A DNA stretch of 5,754 nucleotides from positions 1-5,754 of the forward strand of contig DCDD01000184.1 in NCBI GenBank assembly GCA_002316235.1, written 5' to 3'. The DNA comes from Bacteroidales bacterium UBA1064 (GTDB lineage Bacteria; Bacteroidota; Bacteroidia; Bacteroidales; Tenuifilaceae). The position numbers were made by a program, and so were the translations under genes. Of the stretch, positions 1 through 5,754 are shown in pieces. Position 1 is the stretch's first letter, and each line of letters opens with the position of its first letter. Under the pieces are notes generated by a model that was given only the letters and a program-made list of their open reading frames with translations, did no database searches and had not been told where the DNA came from.

Positions 1-32
1 TGTATTTTTGTCAAGCAAAAATAAATCCCCCT

Positions 33-46
33 GGGAAAATTTTCCC
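33..46. repeat. Perfect 14-bp palindrome, possible operator
   Basis: The sequence GGGAAAATTTTCCC is its own reverse complement with no mismatch. It lies downstream of the leftward promoter candidate at 72-101, where a repressor could bind. It could also form a short hairpin in RNA, but no clean T-run follows directly on either strand, so a terminator is less likely. The regulator is unknown. Confidence 0.35.
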
Positions 47-71
47 GACCATGACCCATCCATCCGGCTGA

Positions 72-101
72 CAAAAGTAGGGCATTTTTTCAGATTGTCA
101 A
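72..101 (-). promoter_or_regulatory. Candidate leftward Bacteroidota-type promoter
   Basis: On the minus strand the box TACTTTTG (79 to 72) matches the Bacteroidota -7 consensus TAnnTTTG. A TTG within CTTGACAA (101 to 99) sits 19 bases upstream, fitting the usual -33 position. Transcription would run out of the left edge, toward a gene not seen here. AT-rich DNA can give such matches by chance, so this is a moderate call. Confidence 0.4.
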
Positions 102-167
102 GTTAGCCGCATGGGTAAACCTGTAAATGGTTAAAAAACATTGCTTCATGGTAATAATGCCGTTATG

Positions 168-198
168 CTGCCCCAATAAAATTTTTAAACTACTTTTG
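168..198 (+). promoter_or_regulatory. Candidate promoter for the amn-holA operon
   Basis: TACTTTTG at 191-198 matches the Bacteroidota -7 consensus TAnnTTTG. The -33 position holds CTG (168-170), a weak version of TTG, 20 bases upstream. Transcription would begin near 205, giving a leader of about 70 bases before the amn start. It is the best-placed match upstream of the five-gene run. A second near match, TACTTTTA at 247-254, is too close to the start and lacks a -33 partner. Confidence 0.4.
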
Positions 199-274
199 CA
201 TGAAAGCCGAAATGAAGAGGCCTAAATGAGTAGCGCTCCATCAACATACTTTTAACCCTAATAACGATTACGGA

Positions 275-1045
275 ATGAAGACCAAGGAGGAAATTGTAAA
301 TAACTGGTTGCCCCGCTATACTGGCCAGGCGGTTGAGGATTTTGGTACCCATATTCTTTTGACCAACTTCAGGGGTTATTTGGATTATTTTGCCAAATTT
401 ATGGGGGTTTCAATAATAAATCCTGATGCCAACATGCCCTGTGCCACCGCAAAGGGGATAACCATGATTGACTTTGGCATGGGGAGTTCAAACGCAGCAA
501 CCATCATGGATCTGCTTAGCGCTGTTAAGCCAAAGGCCGTTCTTTTCCTTGGAAAATGCGGCGGGTTGAAAAGGAAGAACCAGGTTGGCGACTTCATCCT
601 ACCTATTGCCGCCATCAGGCACGAGGGCACATCCGACGACTACCTGCCCCCCGAGGTGCCTGCCCTGCCTGCATTCAACCTTCAGCGGGTGGTTTCCTCG
701 ACCATTCGCAACCACAACCGCGACTACTGGACAGGCACGGTTATTACCACCAACCGTAGGGTTTGGGAGTACGACGATGATTTTAAGGATTACCTTCGGA
801 AAATTAGAGCCATGGCCATCGACATGGAGGCAGCAACCATATTTACGGTGGGCTTTTACAACGAGATTCCTTCGGGTGCCCTGCTGCTCGTTTCGGACCA
901 GCCCATGATTTCCGAGGGGGTTAAAACCATCGAGAGCGACAGGGTGGTTACCGACCTTTACCTTGAAGAGCAGGTTCAAATCGGCATTGAATCACTTACC
1001 CGCTTAATCAACAACAGCGAATCCGTAAAGCATCTTCGTTTCTAA
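275..1045 (+). CDS. amn: AMP nucleosidase
   Basis: A 256-residue cytoplasmic protein of the PNP/UDP phosphorylase superfamily. The enzyme cleaves AMP to adenine and ribose 5-phosphate, a purine salvage and adenylate-control step. The protein matches the short Bacteroidota form, which lacks the N-terminal domain of the roughly 480-residue E. coli enzyme. Recognisable blocks are the opening MKTKEEIVNNWLPRY, the glycine-rich FLGKCGGLK at about 91-99, LPPEVPALPAF at about 124-134, TTNRRVWE at about 158-165, and AIDMEAAT at about 182-189. The Met-Glu pair of the last block is typical of nucleoside-binding sites in this superfamily. LLVSDQPM follows near 204-211. The ATG at 275 gives the family's usual N-terminus. 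No Shine-Dalgarno is seen before it, as is usual in Bacteroidota. It is the first gene of a run of five, 13 bases before holA. Confidence 0.95.
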   Translation: MKTKEEIVNNWLPRYTGQAVEDFGTHILLTNFRGYLDYFAKFMGVSIINPDANMPCATAKGITMIDFGMGSSNAATIMDLLSAVKPKAVLFLGKCGGLKRKNQVGDFILPIAAIRHEGTSDDYLPPEVPALPAFNLQRVVSSTIRNHNRDYWTGTVITTNRRVWEYDDDFKDYLRKIRAMAIDMEAATIFTVGFYNEIPSGALLLVSDQPMISEGVKTIESDRVVTDLYLEEQVQIGIESLTRLINNSESVKHLRF

Positions 1046-1058
1046 CCTTTGTCCGGCA

Positions 1059-2096
1059 ATGGCTAAAAGCACCACCCTTGATTCCTACACTAAAATTCTG
1101 GAGGAGTTTAAAAATAAAATTTATAAGCCCATATACCTCCTATCGGGCGAAGAGCACTACTACATCGACAAGTTATCCGACTACCTTGCCGACAACGTGC
1201 TGTCCGCAACCGAAAAAGATTTTAACCTTACCATTGTGTACGGCAGGGACGTTACCATTGCCGATGTCATCAACACCGCCAGGCGATTTCCGATGATGTC
1301 CAACTATCAGGTGGTGATAGTGAAGGAAGCCCAGAACATTAAGAACCTAAGCGATCTGGAAATTTACCTAAAAGCACCCCAGCCCTCAACTATTCTGGTA
1401 ATCTGCAACAAGCTTAAGCCCGATGGGAAAAGCAGCTCTGCCAAGCTAACCAAACTCATTGGATTGGTTAAGCAGAAAGGGGTGTACTTTGAGTCGAAAA
1501 AACTTTACGATTACCAGGTGGCCGACTGGATTGTCCAGTACCTGAAACCCAAAGGCATTAAAATTGACATCATGGCGGCCAACCTGCTCAACGAGTACCT
1601 GGGTACCGATCTAAGCAAAATTTCCCACGAGCTGGAGAAGCTAATCATTACCCTGCCTGCCGGAAGCAACCAGATTACCACCAAAAGTATTGAGCAGAAC
1701 ATTGGTATTAGCAAGGACTTTAACCGCTTTGAGCTGACCAAGGCACTGGGTGAGAAGAATGTGCTGAAGGCCAACCGTATTGCCGATTACTTTGCCCATA
1801 ACCCCAATGCAAACCCTTTGATTTTAACAATTGCTGCCATTCACCAGTACTTCCTGAAAGTCTTTAAGCTGCACTTCATTAAGGATAAGACACGAGAGAA
1901 TTTGGCCAGGGAGCTGGGCGTTAATCCTTTTTTTGTGGGCGAGTACCAAAGCGCTGCCCGAAAGTACAATCCAAAGAAGTGTGTTGAAATATTCGAGCTA
2001 CTCCGCGACTACGACATGCGTTCAAAAGGAATGAACAATGGATCAACCGACCATGGTGAGCTGCTGAAGGAGTTAATTTTTAAGATAATTCACTAG
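1059..2096 (+). CDS. holA: DNA polymerase III subunit delta
   Basis: A 345-residue protein with the full length and layout of the delta subunit, the clamp-loader component that opens the sliding beta clamp. The N-terminal domain begins with PIYLLSGEEHYYIDKL (about 24-39), the delta counterpart of the AAA+ nucleotide-binding loop, which is degenerate here as in other delta proteins. ARRFPMMSNYQVVIVKEAQ (about 74-92) is the conserved segment where, by comparison with E. coli delta, the hydrophobic pair at 79-80 would contact the clamp; that role is inferred. LGTDLSKISHELEKL (181-195) and the FELTKAL segment (about 224-230) mark the middle and collar domains. The TAG stop is one base before the rhomboid start, and amn ends 13 bases upstream, so co-transcription is likely. 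No Shine-Dalgarno is apparent. Confidence 0.93.
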   Translation: MAKSTTLDSYTKILEEFKNKIYKPIYLLSGEEHYYIDKLSDYLADNVLSATEKDFNLTIVYGRDVTIADVINTARRFPMMSNYQVVIVKEAQNIKNLSDLEIYLKAPQPSTILVICNKLKPDGKSSSAKLTKLIGLVKQKGVYFESKKLYDYQVADWIVQYLKPKGIKIDIMAANLLNEYLGTDLSKISHELEKLIITLPAGSNQITTKSIEQNIGISKDFNRFELTKALGEKNVLKANRIADYFAHNPNANPLILTIAAIHQYFLKVFKLHFIKDKTRENLARELGVNPFFVGEYQSAARKYNPKKCVEIFELLRDYDMRSKGMNNGSTDHGELLKELIFKIIH

Positions 2097-2097
2097 C

Positions 2098-2715
2098 ATG
2101 ACCTACGCCATTATCATCATCACCTCGCTGGTATCGGCTGTTGCGCTCCGAAACGGGGAGTTGATGCAGCGATTGCTCCTGAGTCCCTACCTGGTGTTCC
2201 GGAACAGGCAGTGGTACCGGTTGATTACCCACGCTTTAGTTCACGCAAACTACCTGCACCTGATTGTCAACATGATTGTGCTGCTGTCGTTTGGGAAGGC
2301 GGTGGAGTCAATCCTAAGGCAGCTGAACATGGAGGGGGTTATCGGTCATCCTGCCCTGCACTACCTAATGCTCTACCTGGGTGGTGCAGTTGTTGCCACC
2401 CTTACAACCCTCAAAAAGTTCAGAAACGATTACTCCTACCAGAGCGTTGGCGCTTCGGGGGCTGTGTCGGGAATGATATTCTTCTGCATATTTTTCTACC
2501 CGCTTAACAAGCTCTACCTCATGGGCATTCTGCCAATTCCTGGTATTCTGTTTGCCGTTGCCTACCTGATTTACTCCAACTACATGAGCCGAAAGGGTGG
2601 CGATAACATCAACCACGATGCTCACTTCGTAGGTGCTGTATTTGGCTTTATCTATCCGCTGCTCATCAGCCCTAAACTGATTACCGTTTTTTTAAAGCAG
2701 CTTGGACTAATGTAG
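2098..2715 (+). CDS. Rhomboid family intramembrane serine protease
   Basis: A 205-residue, strongly hydrophobic protein that appears to be a compact rhomboid core with about six membrane spans and no added soluble domain. Rhomboids cut transmembrane substrates within the bilayer using a Ser-His dyad. The GxSG motif is GASG at 118-121, which makes Ser120 the nucleophile. The partner is His176 in HDAHFVGAVFG (173-183), corresponding to the AHxxG helix of GlpG. HLIVNM at 54-59 supplies His54 and Asn58, the counterparts of the GlpG oxyanion residues. The loop WYRLITHALVHANYLH (39-54) is also typical. All catalytic residues are present, so it is probably active; the substrate is unknown. It begins one base after the holA stop and ends 14 bases before the Nudix gene, consistent with translational coupling. 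Confidence 0.92.
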   Translation: MTYAIIIITSLVSAVALRNGELMQRLLLSPYLVFRNRQWYRLITHALVHANYLHLIVNMIVLLSFGKAVESILRQLNMEGVIGHPALHYLMLYLGGAVVATLTTLKKFRNDYSYQSVGASGAVSGMIFFCIFFYPLNKLYLMGILPIPGILFAVAYLIYSNYMSRKGGDNINHDAHFVGAVFGFIYPLLISPKLITVFLKQLGLM

Positions 2716-2729
2716 CTTGATGCCGGTAT

Positions 2730-3158
2730 ATGGAACCCTTGGTTGTGAAAATATGTGAAGGATGGCTACAGAGTGGGGAACACCGGCTTGTTGCCATCAT
2801 GGCCAGATACCGTGGAGGGTGGATTTGGGTGATGAACCGTAACCGCTCAACCTGGGAGCTGCCAGGAGGACATATTGAAACCGGAGAAGAACCAGATGAA
2901 ACCGCCAGCAGGGAGCTGTTTGAGGAGACTGGAGCCTTGGATTTCAGCATGGTTCCGCTTTTCGACTACACCATCCAGCAGGGAAGCGCCAGAAGTGATT
3001 GCCGGATGTTTTACGCCGCGGTAACCAAGCTTGGCGCTCTTCCCCAGAGTGAGATTCAGAAAATAGGAATGTTTGATAGCCCTCCAGACGAGTTGACATA
3101 CGAGGGGGTTCAGCTACAGCTTTTCGAGGCTGCGCTTGGGTATGTATCTGAAAGTTAA
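2730..3158 (+). CDS. Nudix hydrolase
   Basis: A 142-residue single-domain protein with a complete Nudix box, GX5EX7REUXEEXG. It runs from Gly47 through Glu53, Arg61-Glu62 and Glu65-Glu66 to Gly68, within the segment that starts ELPGGHIETGEE. Such enzymes hydrolyse a nucleoside diphosphate linked to another group, using Mg2+ bound by the glutamates. The short form and the RYRGGWIWVMNRNRSTWELPG lead-in (about 27-47) recall the MutT/YtkD group, which cleans oxidised nucleoside triphosphates, but family motifs alone do not fix the substrate. The ATG at 2730 was chosen because it keeps the N-terminal strand of the fold and no in-frame upstream start lies clear of the rhomboid stop. It is followed 6 bases later by the class IV PLP gene. 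No Shine-Dalgarno is seen. Confidence 0.9.
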   Translation: MEPLVVKICEGWLQSGEHRLVAIMARYRGGWIWVMNRNRSTWELPGGHIETGEEPDETASRELFEETGALDFSMVPLFDYTIQQGSARSDCRMFYAAVTKLGALPQSEIQKIGMFDSPPDELTYEGVQLQLFEAALGYVSES

Positions 3159-3164
3159 TGCCGA

Positions 3165-4046
3165 ATGGCAAGCAGGAACTACATTTGGCTTAATGGCCAG
3201 TTTTTCGACGGCGGTAACCCTGTCATTAATTTTGGGAACAGGGCGTTTCGCTATGGTGATGGGGTTTTTGAAACCATTCACGCCTTTGGAACGCAACCAC
3301 GTCACCTTCCCCTGCACTTCAGGCGCCTGCTGCAGGGAATGAAAATCCTGGAGCTCGTTGCACCAACTTGGCTTACCGAGCAAAACCTTGAACTAGCCAT
3401 TACGAAGCTGCTTAACAAAAACCGACTTTTTGACAGTGCACGGGTGAGGGTTACGGTTTACCGCGACGATGGGGGATTCTATATCCCTTCTACCTCCAAC
3501 GCAAGCGTTCTTATTGACACACAGCCGTTGGCAGCCAAAATGTACACCCTAAACCAGCAGGGCTGCATAGTTGGAATTTACGATGAGATCAAAAAACCGC
3601 TGAATACGCTTTCGGGCGTTAAGAGCTGCAATGCGCTACTTTTTGTTAAGGCCGGGCTATACTGCATGGCCAACAACCTTGACGATTGCATCATCCTGAA
3701 TGAGCAGGGAAGGGTTGCCGAGGCTATTTCGTCCAACGTGTTCGTGGTAAGAGGCGGAAAACTCTACACCCCCTCGCTGGCTGAGGGGTGCATACCGGGT
3801 ATCATGCGGGAACTGGTGTGCACTGTTGCCCCAACTGTTGGAATAGAGGTTAACAACCAGGTTGCCATCAACCCGTCGGCATTCGACAGCTGCGACGAGG
3901 TTTTCCTCACCAATGCCATATCGGGGATTAAATGGGTGGTAGGCATCGGAACCCGAAGGTACTTCAACCGGGTGAGTAGAACGCTAAGCGAGGCACTAAA
4001 CCGCTTCACCTTTCCCGATCAGTTTAGGGCTGGATTTTCGGGGTAG
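3165..4046 (+). CDS. Class IV PLP-dependent enzyme, probable aminodeoxychorismate lyase
   Basis: A 293-residue protein of the fold-type IV PLP family, which includes branched-chain aminotransferase, D-amino-acid aminotransferase and aminodeoxychorismate lyase (PabC). NRAFRYGDGVFETI at 25-38 is the N-terminal signature; FET after GDGV is more like PabC than branched-chain aminotransferase. The PLP lysine is predicted as Lys153 in SGVKSCNALL, with Asn156 in the usual K-x-x-N spacing. Glu186 in VAEAISSNVF matches the glutamate that contacts the pyridine nitrogen. GCIPGIMRELV (208-218) is the phosphate-binding segment, and EVFLTNAISGI (245-255) closes the active site. If it is PabC, it makes 4-aminobenzoate for folate synthesis; I infer this and cannot exclude another aminotransferase. 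It is the last gene of the run, and its 3' end overlaps the convergent yqgE-family gene by 28 bases. Confidence 0.85.
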   Translation: MASRNYIWLNGQFFDGGNPVINFGNRAFRYGDGVFETIHAFGTQPRHLPLHFRRLLQGMKILELVAPTWLTEQNLELAITKLLNKNRLFDSARVRVTVYRDDGGFYIPSTSNASVLIDTQPLAAKMYTLNQQGCIVGIYDEIKKPLNTLSGVKSCNALLFVKAGLYCMANNLDDCIILNEQGRVAEAISSNVFVVRGGKLYTPSLAEGCIPGIMRELVCTVAPTVGIEVNNQVAINPSAFDSCDEVFLTNAISGIKWVVGIGTRRYFNRVSRTLSEALNRFTFPDQFRAGFSG

Positions 4047-4618
4047 AGGGTCCACGCCTTAAACCTTGACCCCAGCTGCTGAACGGCAAAGTACCAGCTA
4101 TCATAAGCTCCTTTCGCCATAAGCTGAGAGTCGAAGTTGGCAACAACCCATGAATCCTCGTCGATCTCCCTTTTTAGCTGATCCTTGCCCCATCCGGAGT
4201 AGCCGATGAATATCCTGAAATTTTCCCGGGTGAGCCTACCGGCAATGGCCAAGGCCTTAACAGCGTCAATATCGCCGTTGAGGTAGAGCCCGTTGCCCAG
4301 GTCGAGCGTGTTGGGAATGGTACTGCCGAACGTGTGGATAAAGTTCACGGTATCCGAGCCCACAGGGCCGCCCACCGAGACGTTGGCCTCCACGTTGGGG
4401 AAATTGTTCAGCAGGTCGTTCAAGCTCATGGCCAGCTTGCGGTTGAGGATGAAGCCCATGGACCCCTCGTCGTCGTGCTCCACCAGGTATATCACTGTCC
4501 GCTTAAAGAACGGATCGGTAAGCGAGGGCTGGGCAATAAGCAACCGCCCGGCCTTTGGCGGAATCTGCCTGAAGTCGAACTTGAAGAAATCCATTTCCGA
4601 TGGTTTAAACTTTGCCAT
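4019..4618 (-). CDS. YqgE/AlgH family protein (UPF0301)
   Basis: A 199-residue protein carrying the blocks of the YqgE/AlgH (DUF179) family: AGRLLIAQPSLTDPFFKRTV at 23-42, GSMGFILNR at 52-60, VGGPVGSDTV at 82-91, NGDIDAV at 114-120, and FIGYSGWGKDQLKREI at 137-152. Family members are often labelled transcriptional regulators after AlgH of Pseudomonas, but the biochemical role is not settled and no DNA-binding motif is visible. The reading frame stays open upstream to an ATG at 4672. I chose 4618 because MAKFKPSEMDFFKF starts right after an ideal Shine-Dalgarno sequence and the extra 18 residues do not resemble the family. It is convergent with the class IV PLP gene, and the two coding ends overlap at 4019-4046, so there is no room for a separate terminator between them. 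Confidence 0.92.
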   Translation of the reverse strand: MAKFKPSEMDFFKFDFRQIPPKAGRLLIAQPSLTDPFFKRTVIYLVEHDDEGSMGFILNRKLAMSLNDLLNNFPNVEANVSVGGPVGSDTVNFIHTFGSTIPNTLDLGNGLYLNGDIDAVKALAIAGRLTRENFRIFIGYSGWGKDQLKREIDEDSWVVANFDSQLMAKGAYDSWYFAVQQLGSRFKAWTLYPENPALN

Positions 4619-4623
4619 GGTGC

Positions 4624-4632
4624 ACCTCCTTT
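4624..4632 (-). promoter_or_regulatory. Strong ribosome binding site of the yqgE-family gene
   Basis: On the minus strand, AAAGGAGGT (4632 to 4624) lies so that AGGAGG ends 6 bases before the ATG at 4618. This is close to a perfect complement of the usual 16S rRNA tail, and it decides the start codon. It is unusual here: none of the other starts in the window has a comparable site. Confidence 0.8.
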
Positions 4633-4684
4633 CCGGCTTTAGGGTTACGTGAGAAAAACCGCCTATTATCATCTAAAATTATGC

Positions 4685-4717
4685 CAAATCCTTGAAGGTT
4701 ATCCGCTACCTGTCAAA
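4685..4717 (-). promoter_or_regulatory. Weak candidate promoter of the yqgE-family gene
   Basis: On the minus strand, TTTTGACA (4718 to 4711) gives a good -33 TTTG. About 21 bases downstream lies AGGATTTG (4692 to 4685), which keeps the TTTG half of the TAnnTTTG box but not the leading TA. Transcription would start near 4677, with a leader of about 60 bases. No better candidate was seen in the leader region. Confidence 0.25.
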
Positions 4718-4944
4718 ATTTACGTAACTTTAGCTTTACAGGCAGGGGTGGGGTTGGAGCTGGAAACCGAGCAGGCCGAGGGGGTATATGTATAACTTGG
4801 CCGAATGGCAGCTACATAAAATGAAGAATTACGAGCAATCTACATTGAAAATGCACCCCATTTAGCTGTATCCATTGAATATTTTTATTAGTTTGACCTA
4901 AATAAGAAAGTTTTACCACTGTTGGCCAATCAGCAACTTGAAAC

Positions 4945-5503
4945 ATGACAACCGAACTCAAGGTTATCACCTGCAGGCAGGGCACGCATAGGAACAACAA
5001 GGTAGTGTTCCTGAATTTCGAGTTTGACAAAACGCTGATTGACGCTGTAAGGAAGCTTGGCTGTGCCAAATGGAGCCAGACAGACCATAAATGGTGTATT
5101 CCCTACAGGGAGTTTTAACATTGACTGGTTGAGGGAGGCACCTGAAAGTATGGCCGTTATAGATGTTTGCTCATTAAGCGTAAGTGTGGAGGCTATTCAG
5201 AAATCAAAGGGTGCCGTTTGGTGCAGCATTCCTGACGAGTTGAATAAATTCAACGCATGGCTTTTATACAGGCGGTATAGCACAAAAACAACCAGAACCT
5301 ACCTTGAAACGCTAAGGAGTTTTCTAATATTCCTTCAACCCAAAGCAGCGACCGATGCAACCAATAACGACATGGTGCGCTTTGTTAATGATTACATTTT
5401 AAAAAACGGGTACAGCCTCTCGTATCAGAATCAGGTTGTAAATGCGTGCAAACTTTACTTTAAGGAAATTGCGCATGGCGAGCTGGAGCGAAAGCTTCCA
5501 CCA
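4945..5503 (+). pseudogene. Tyrosine recombinase (integrase), N-terminal remnant, frameshifted and truncated
   Basis: The ATG at 4945 opens a 57-residue frame with VVFLNFEFDKTLIDAVRKLG and KWSQTDHKWCIPYREF, the N-terminal arm seen in many Bacteroidota phage-type integrases. That frame stops at TAA 5116-5118. Skipping one T gives a seamless continuation (FNIDWLREAPESMAVID) in the next frame, open to the window end. It carries the SAM-like core-binding domain: STKTTRTYLETLRSFLIFL (5276-5332) and SLSYQNQVVNACKLYF (5414-5461). Sequence typical of the catalytic domain (R-H-R-Y residues) never appears; after about 5480-5503 the protein becomes transposase-like. Translation could restart at ATG 5150, which has GAGGGAGG 11 bases upstream. 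As it stands it cannot be an active recombinase. Nothing in the window shows which element it came from. Confidence 0.82.
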
Positions 5504-5754
5504 AATAGCCAGTACCAGGGTGATTTAGCCTTATTTTTACAAATTCTATTGCAGAAAAAGGACAGTAAAAATAAAATTTATTCCATCCACGAACCCGAAG
5601 TAGCGTGTATTTCAAAAGGTAAAGAACACAAGAAGTATGAATTTGGCAACAAGGCCTCGTTTGCTAAAACCGACAGCGGGGTGCTGGTAGCAGCCCTTGG
5701 CTTTAGGGATGAGTACGACGGTACACTAAAACCAACATTGGAACAAGTAGAACG
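5480..5754 (+). pseudogene. DDE transposase fragment, IS4/IS5 type, partial at right edge
   Basis: In frame with the recombinase remnant, the last 91 codons match an internal part of DDE transposases of the IS4/IS5 type. The blocks are ELERKLPP (5480-5503), NKIYSIHEPEVACISKGKEH (5570-5629), KKYEFGNKASFAKT (5630-5671), and LGFRDEYDGTLKP (5696-5734). In this family the last block usually reads YDGHTL; here the His codon is missing. The N-terminal part with the first catalytic Asp is absent, and the segment with the second Asp (usually in VDRGYxG) would lie beyond the edge. No terminal inverted repeat or target duplication is visible at the junction, so this is a rearranged fragment and not a clean insertion. 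Exact IS family is uncertain. Confidence 0.8.

Larger units (their letters stand above)
1..274. other. Non-coding region upstream of amn, probable divergent promoter region
   Basis: No credible coding sequence is visible here on either strand. The stretch is AT-rich. It holds a perfect 14-bp palindrome (33-46), two copies of TTGTCAAG (8-15 and 95-102), an inverted TGACAA (69-74), and an imperfect 8-bp inverted repeat (65-72 with 102-109, one G-T pair). Two TAnnTTTG boxes face opposite ways (minus strand 79-72, plus strand 191-198). This arrangement suggests that a gene beyond the left edge is transcribed leftward, away from amn, but that gene is not in the window. The assignment as a divergent promoter region is inference. 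Confidence 0.5.
4619..4944. other. Intergenic region between the yqgE-family gene and the recombinase remnant
   Basis: A stretch of 326 bases without a supported gene. Its left part is the leader of the yqgE-family gene, with its ribosome site and weak promoter. The middle (about 4741-4784) is G-rich on the plus strand. A 25-codon reading frame at 4788-4865 has no ribosome site and no recognisable family. An imperfect direct repeat of the form TTGGCC-AAT-CAGC occurs at 4797-4812 and 4922-4934. TTTGAC at 4892-4897 could be a -33 element for the recombinase gene, but no good -7 box follows. No tRNA, clear attachment site or terminator was found. Confidence 0.5.

Noticed and set aside
33..46. 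The palindrome as an intrinsic terminator stem
   Set aside because: No clean T-run follows directly on either strand; on the minus strand AGGGGGA separates it from the T-rich part.
599..979. A 126-codon minus-strand open frame inside amn
   Set aside because: It is antisense to a well-supported gene and shows no family motif; a shadow of amn codon use.
4293..4652. Plus-strand open frames of about 100-120 codons over the yqgE-family gene
   Set aside because: They lie antisense to a gene with clear family motifs and have no recognisable domain or start signal.
4619..4672. Longer start for the yqgE-family gene at 4672
   Set aside because: The added 18 residues do not resemble the family and span the strong ribosome site, which points to 4618.
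4741..4784. G-rich stretch as a possible G-quadruplex
   Set aside because: Only three runs of three or more G's occur, and the last is far from the first two, so the usual four-run pattern is not met.
4788..4865. A 25-codon frame (begins MYNLAEWQLHKMKNYEQ) in the intergenic region
   Set aside because: It has no ribosome site and no recognisable family, and upstream codons in frame are not protein-like. A remnant is possible but cannot be supported.
4797..4934. Imperfect direct repeat TTGGCC-AAT-CAGC as a possible attachment-site pair
   Set aside because: The copies are short, mismatched and only about 125 bases apart, with no element between them; chance is a sufficient explanation.

Overview
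The window looks like chromosomal DNA of a member of the Bacteroidota, most likely the Bacteroidales or a close order. Three things point there. The 256-residue AMP nucleosidase is of the short Bacteroidota type. Most starts lack a Shine-Dalgarno sequence. Two upstream sites match the Bacteroidota -7 promoter box TAnnTTTG. No rRNA, tRNA, CRISPR array or intact insertion sequence was found. I saw no convincing undescribed system; the right edge is the only accessory-like part.

Layout. Positions 1-274 are non-coding and appear to be a divergent promoter region: one -7 box faces right toward amn, another faces left out of the window, with a 14-bp perfect palindrome and short repeats around them. 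Positions 275-4046 hold five plus-strand genes with gaps of 1 to 14 bases: AMP nucleosidase (amn), DNA polymerase III delta subunit (holA), a rhomboid intramembrane protease, a Nudix hydrolase and a class IV PLP enzyme resembling aminodeoxychorismate lyase. The spacing suggests one transcript. On the minus strand, a YqgE/AlgH family gene (4019-4618) converges on the last of these and overlaps its 3' end by 28 bases. Unlike its neighbours, it has a strong Shine-Dalgarno sequence.

Positions 4619-4944 are a non-coding stretch. From 4945 to the right edge lies a broken mobile-element gene: the N-terminal half of a Bacteroidota-type tyrosine recombinase, interrupted by a +1 frameshift at about 5116, then joined in frame at about 5480-5503 to an internal piece of an IS4/IS5-type DDE transposase that runs off the window. 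Neither enzyme has its catalytic domain complete in the window.

How the genes work together. The five-gene run is housekeeping in character: purine nucleotide turnover, the clamp-loader subunit of the replicase, a membrane protease, nucleotide-type hydrolysis and probably a step of folate synthesis. No single pathway links them, so the tight packing is better read as an economical operon than as a dedicated system. The right-hand chimera marks the start of an accessory or decayed mobile region next to yqgE.
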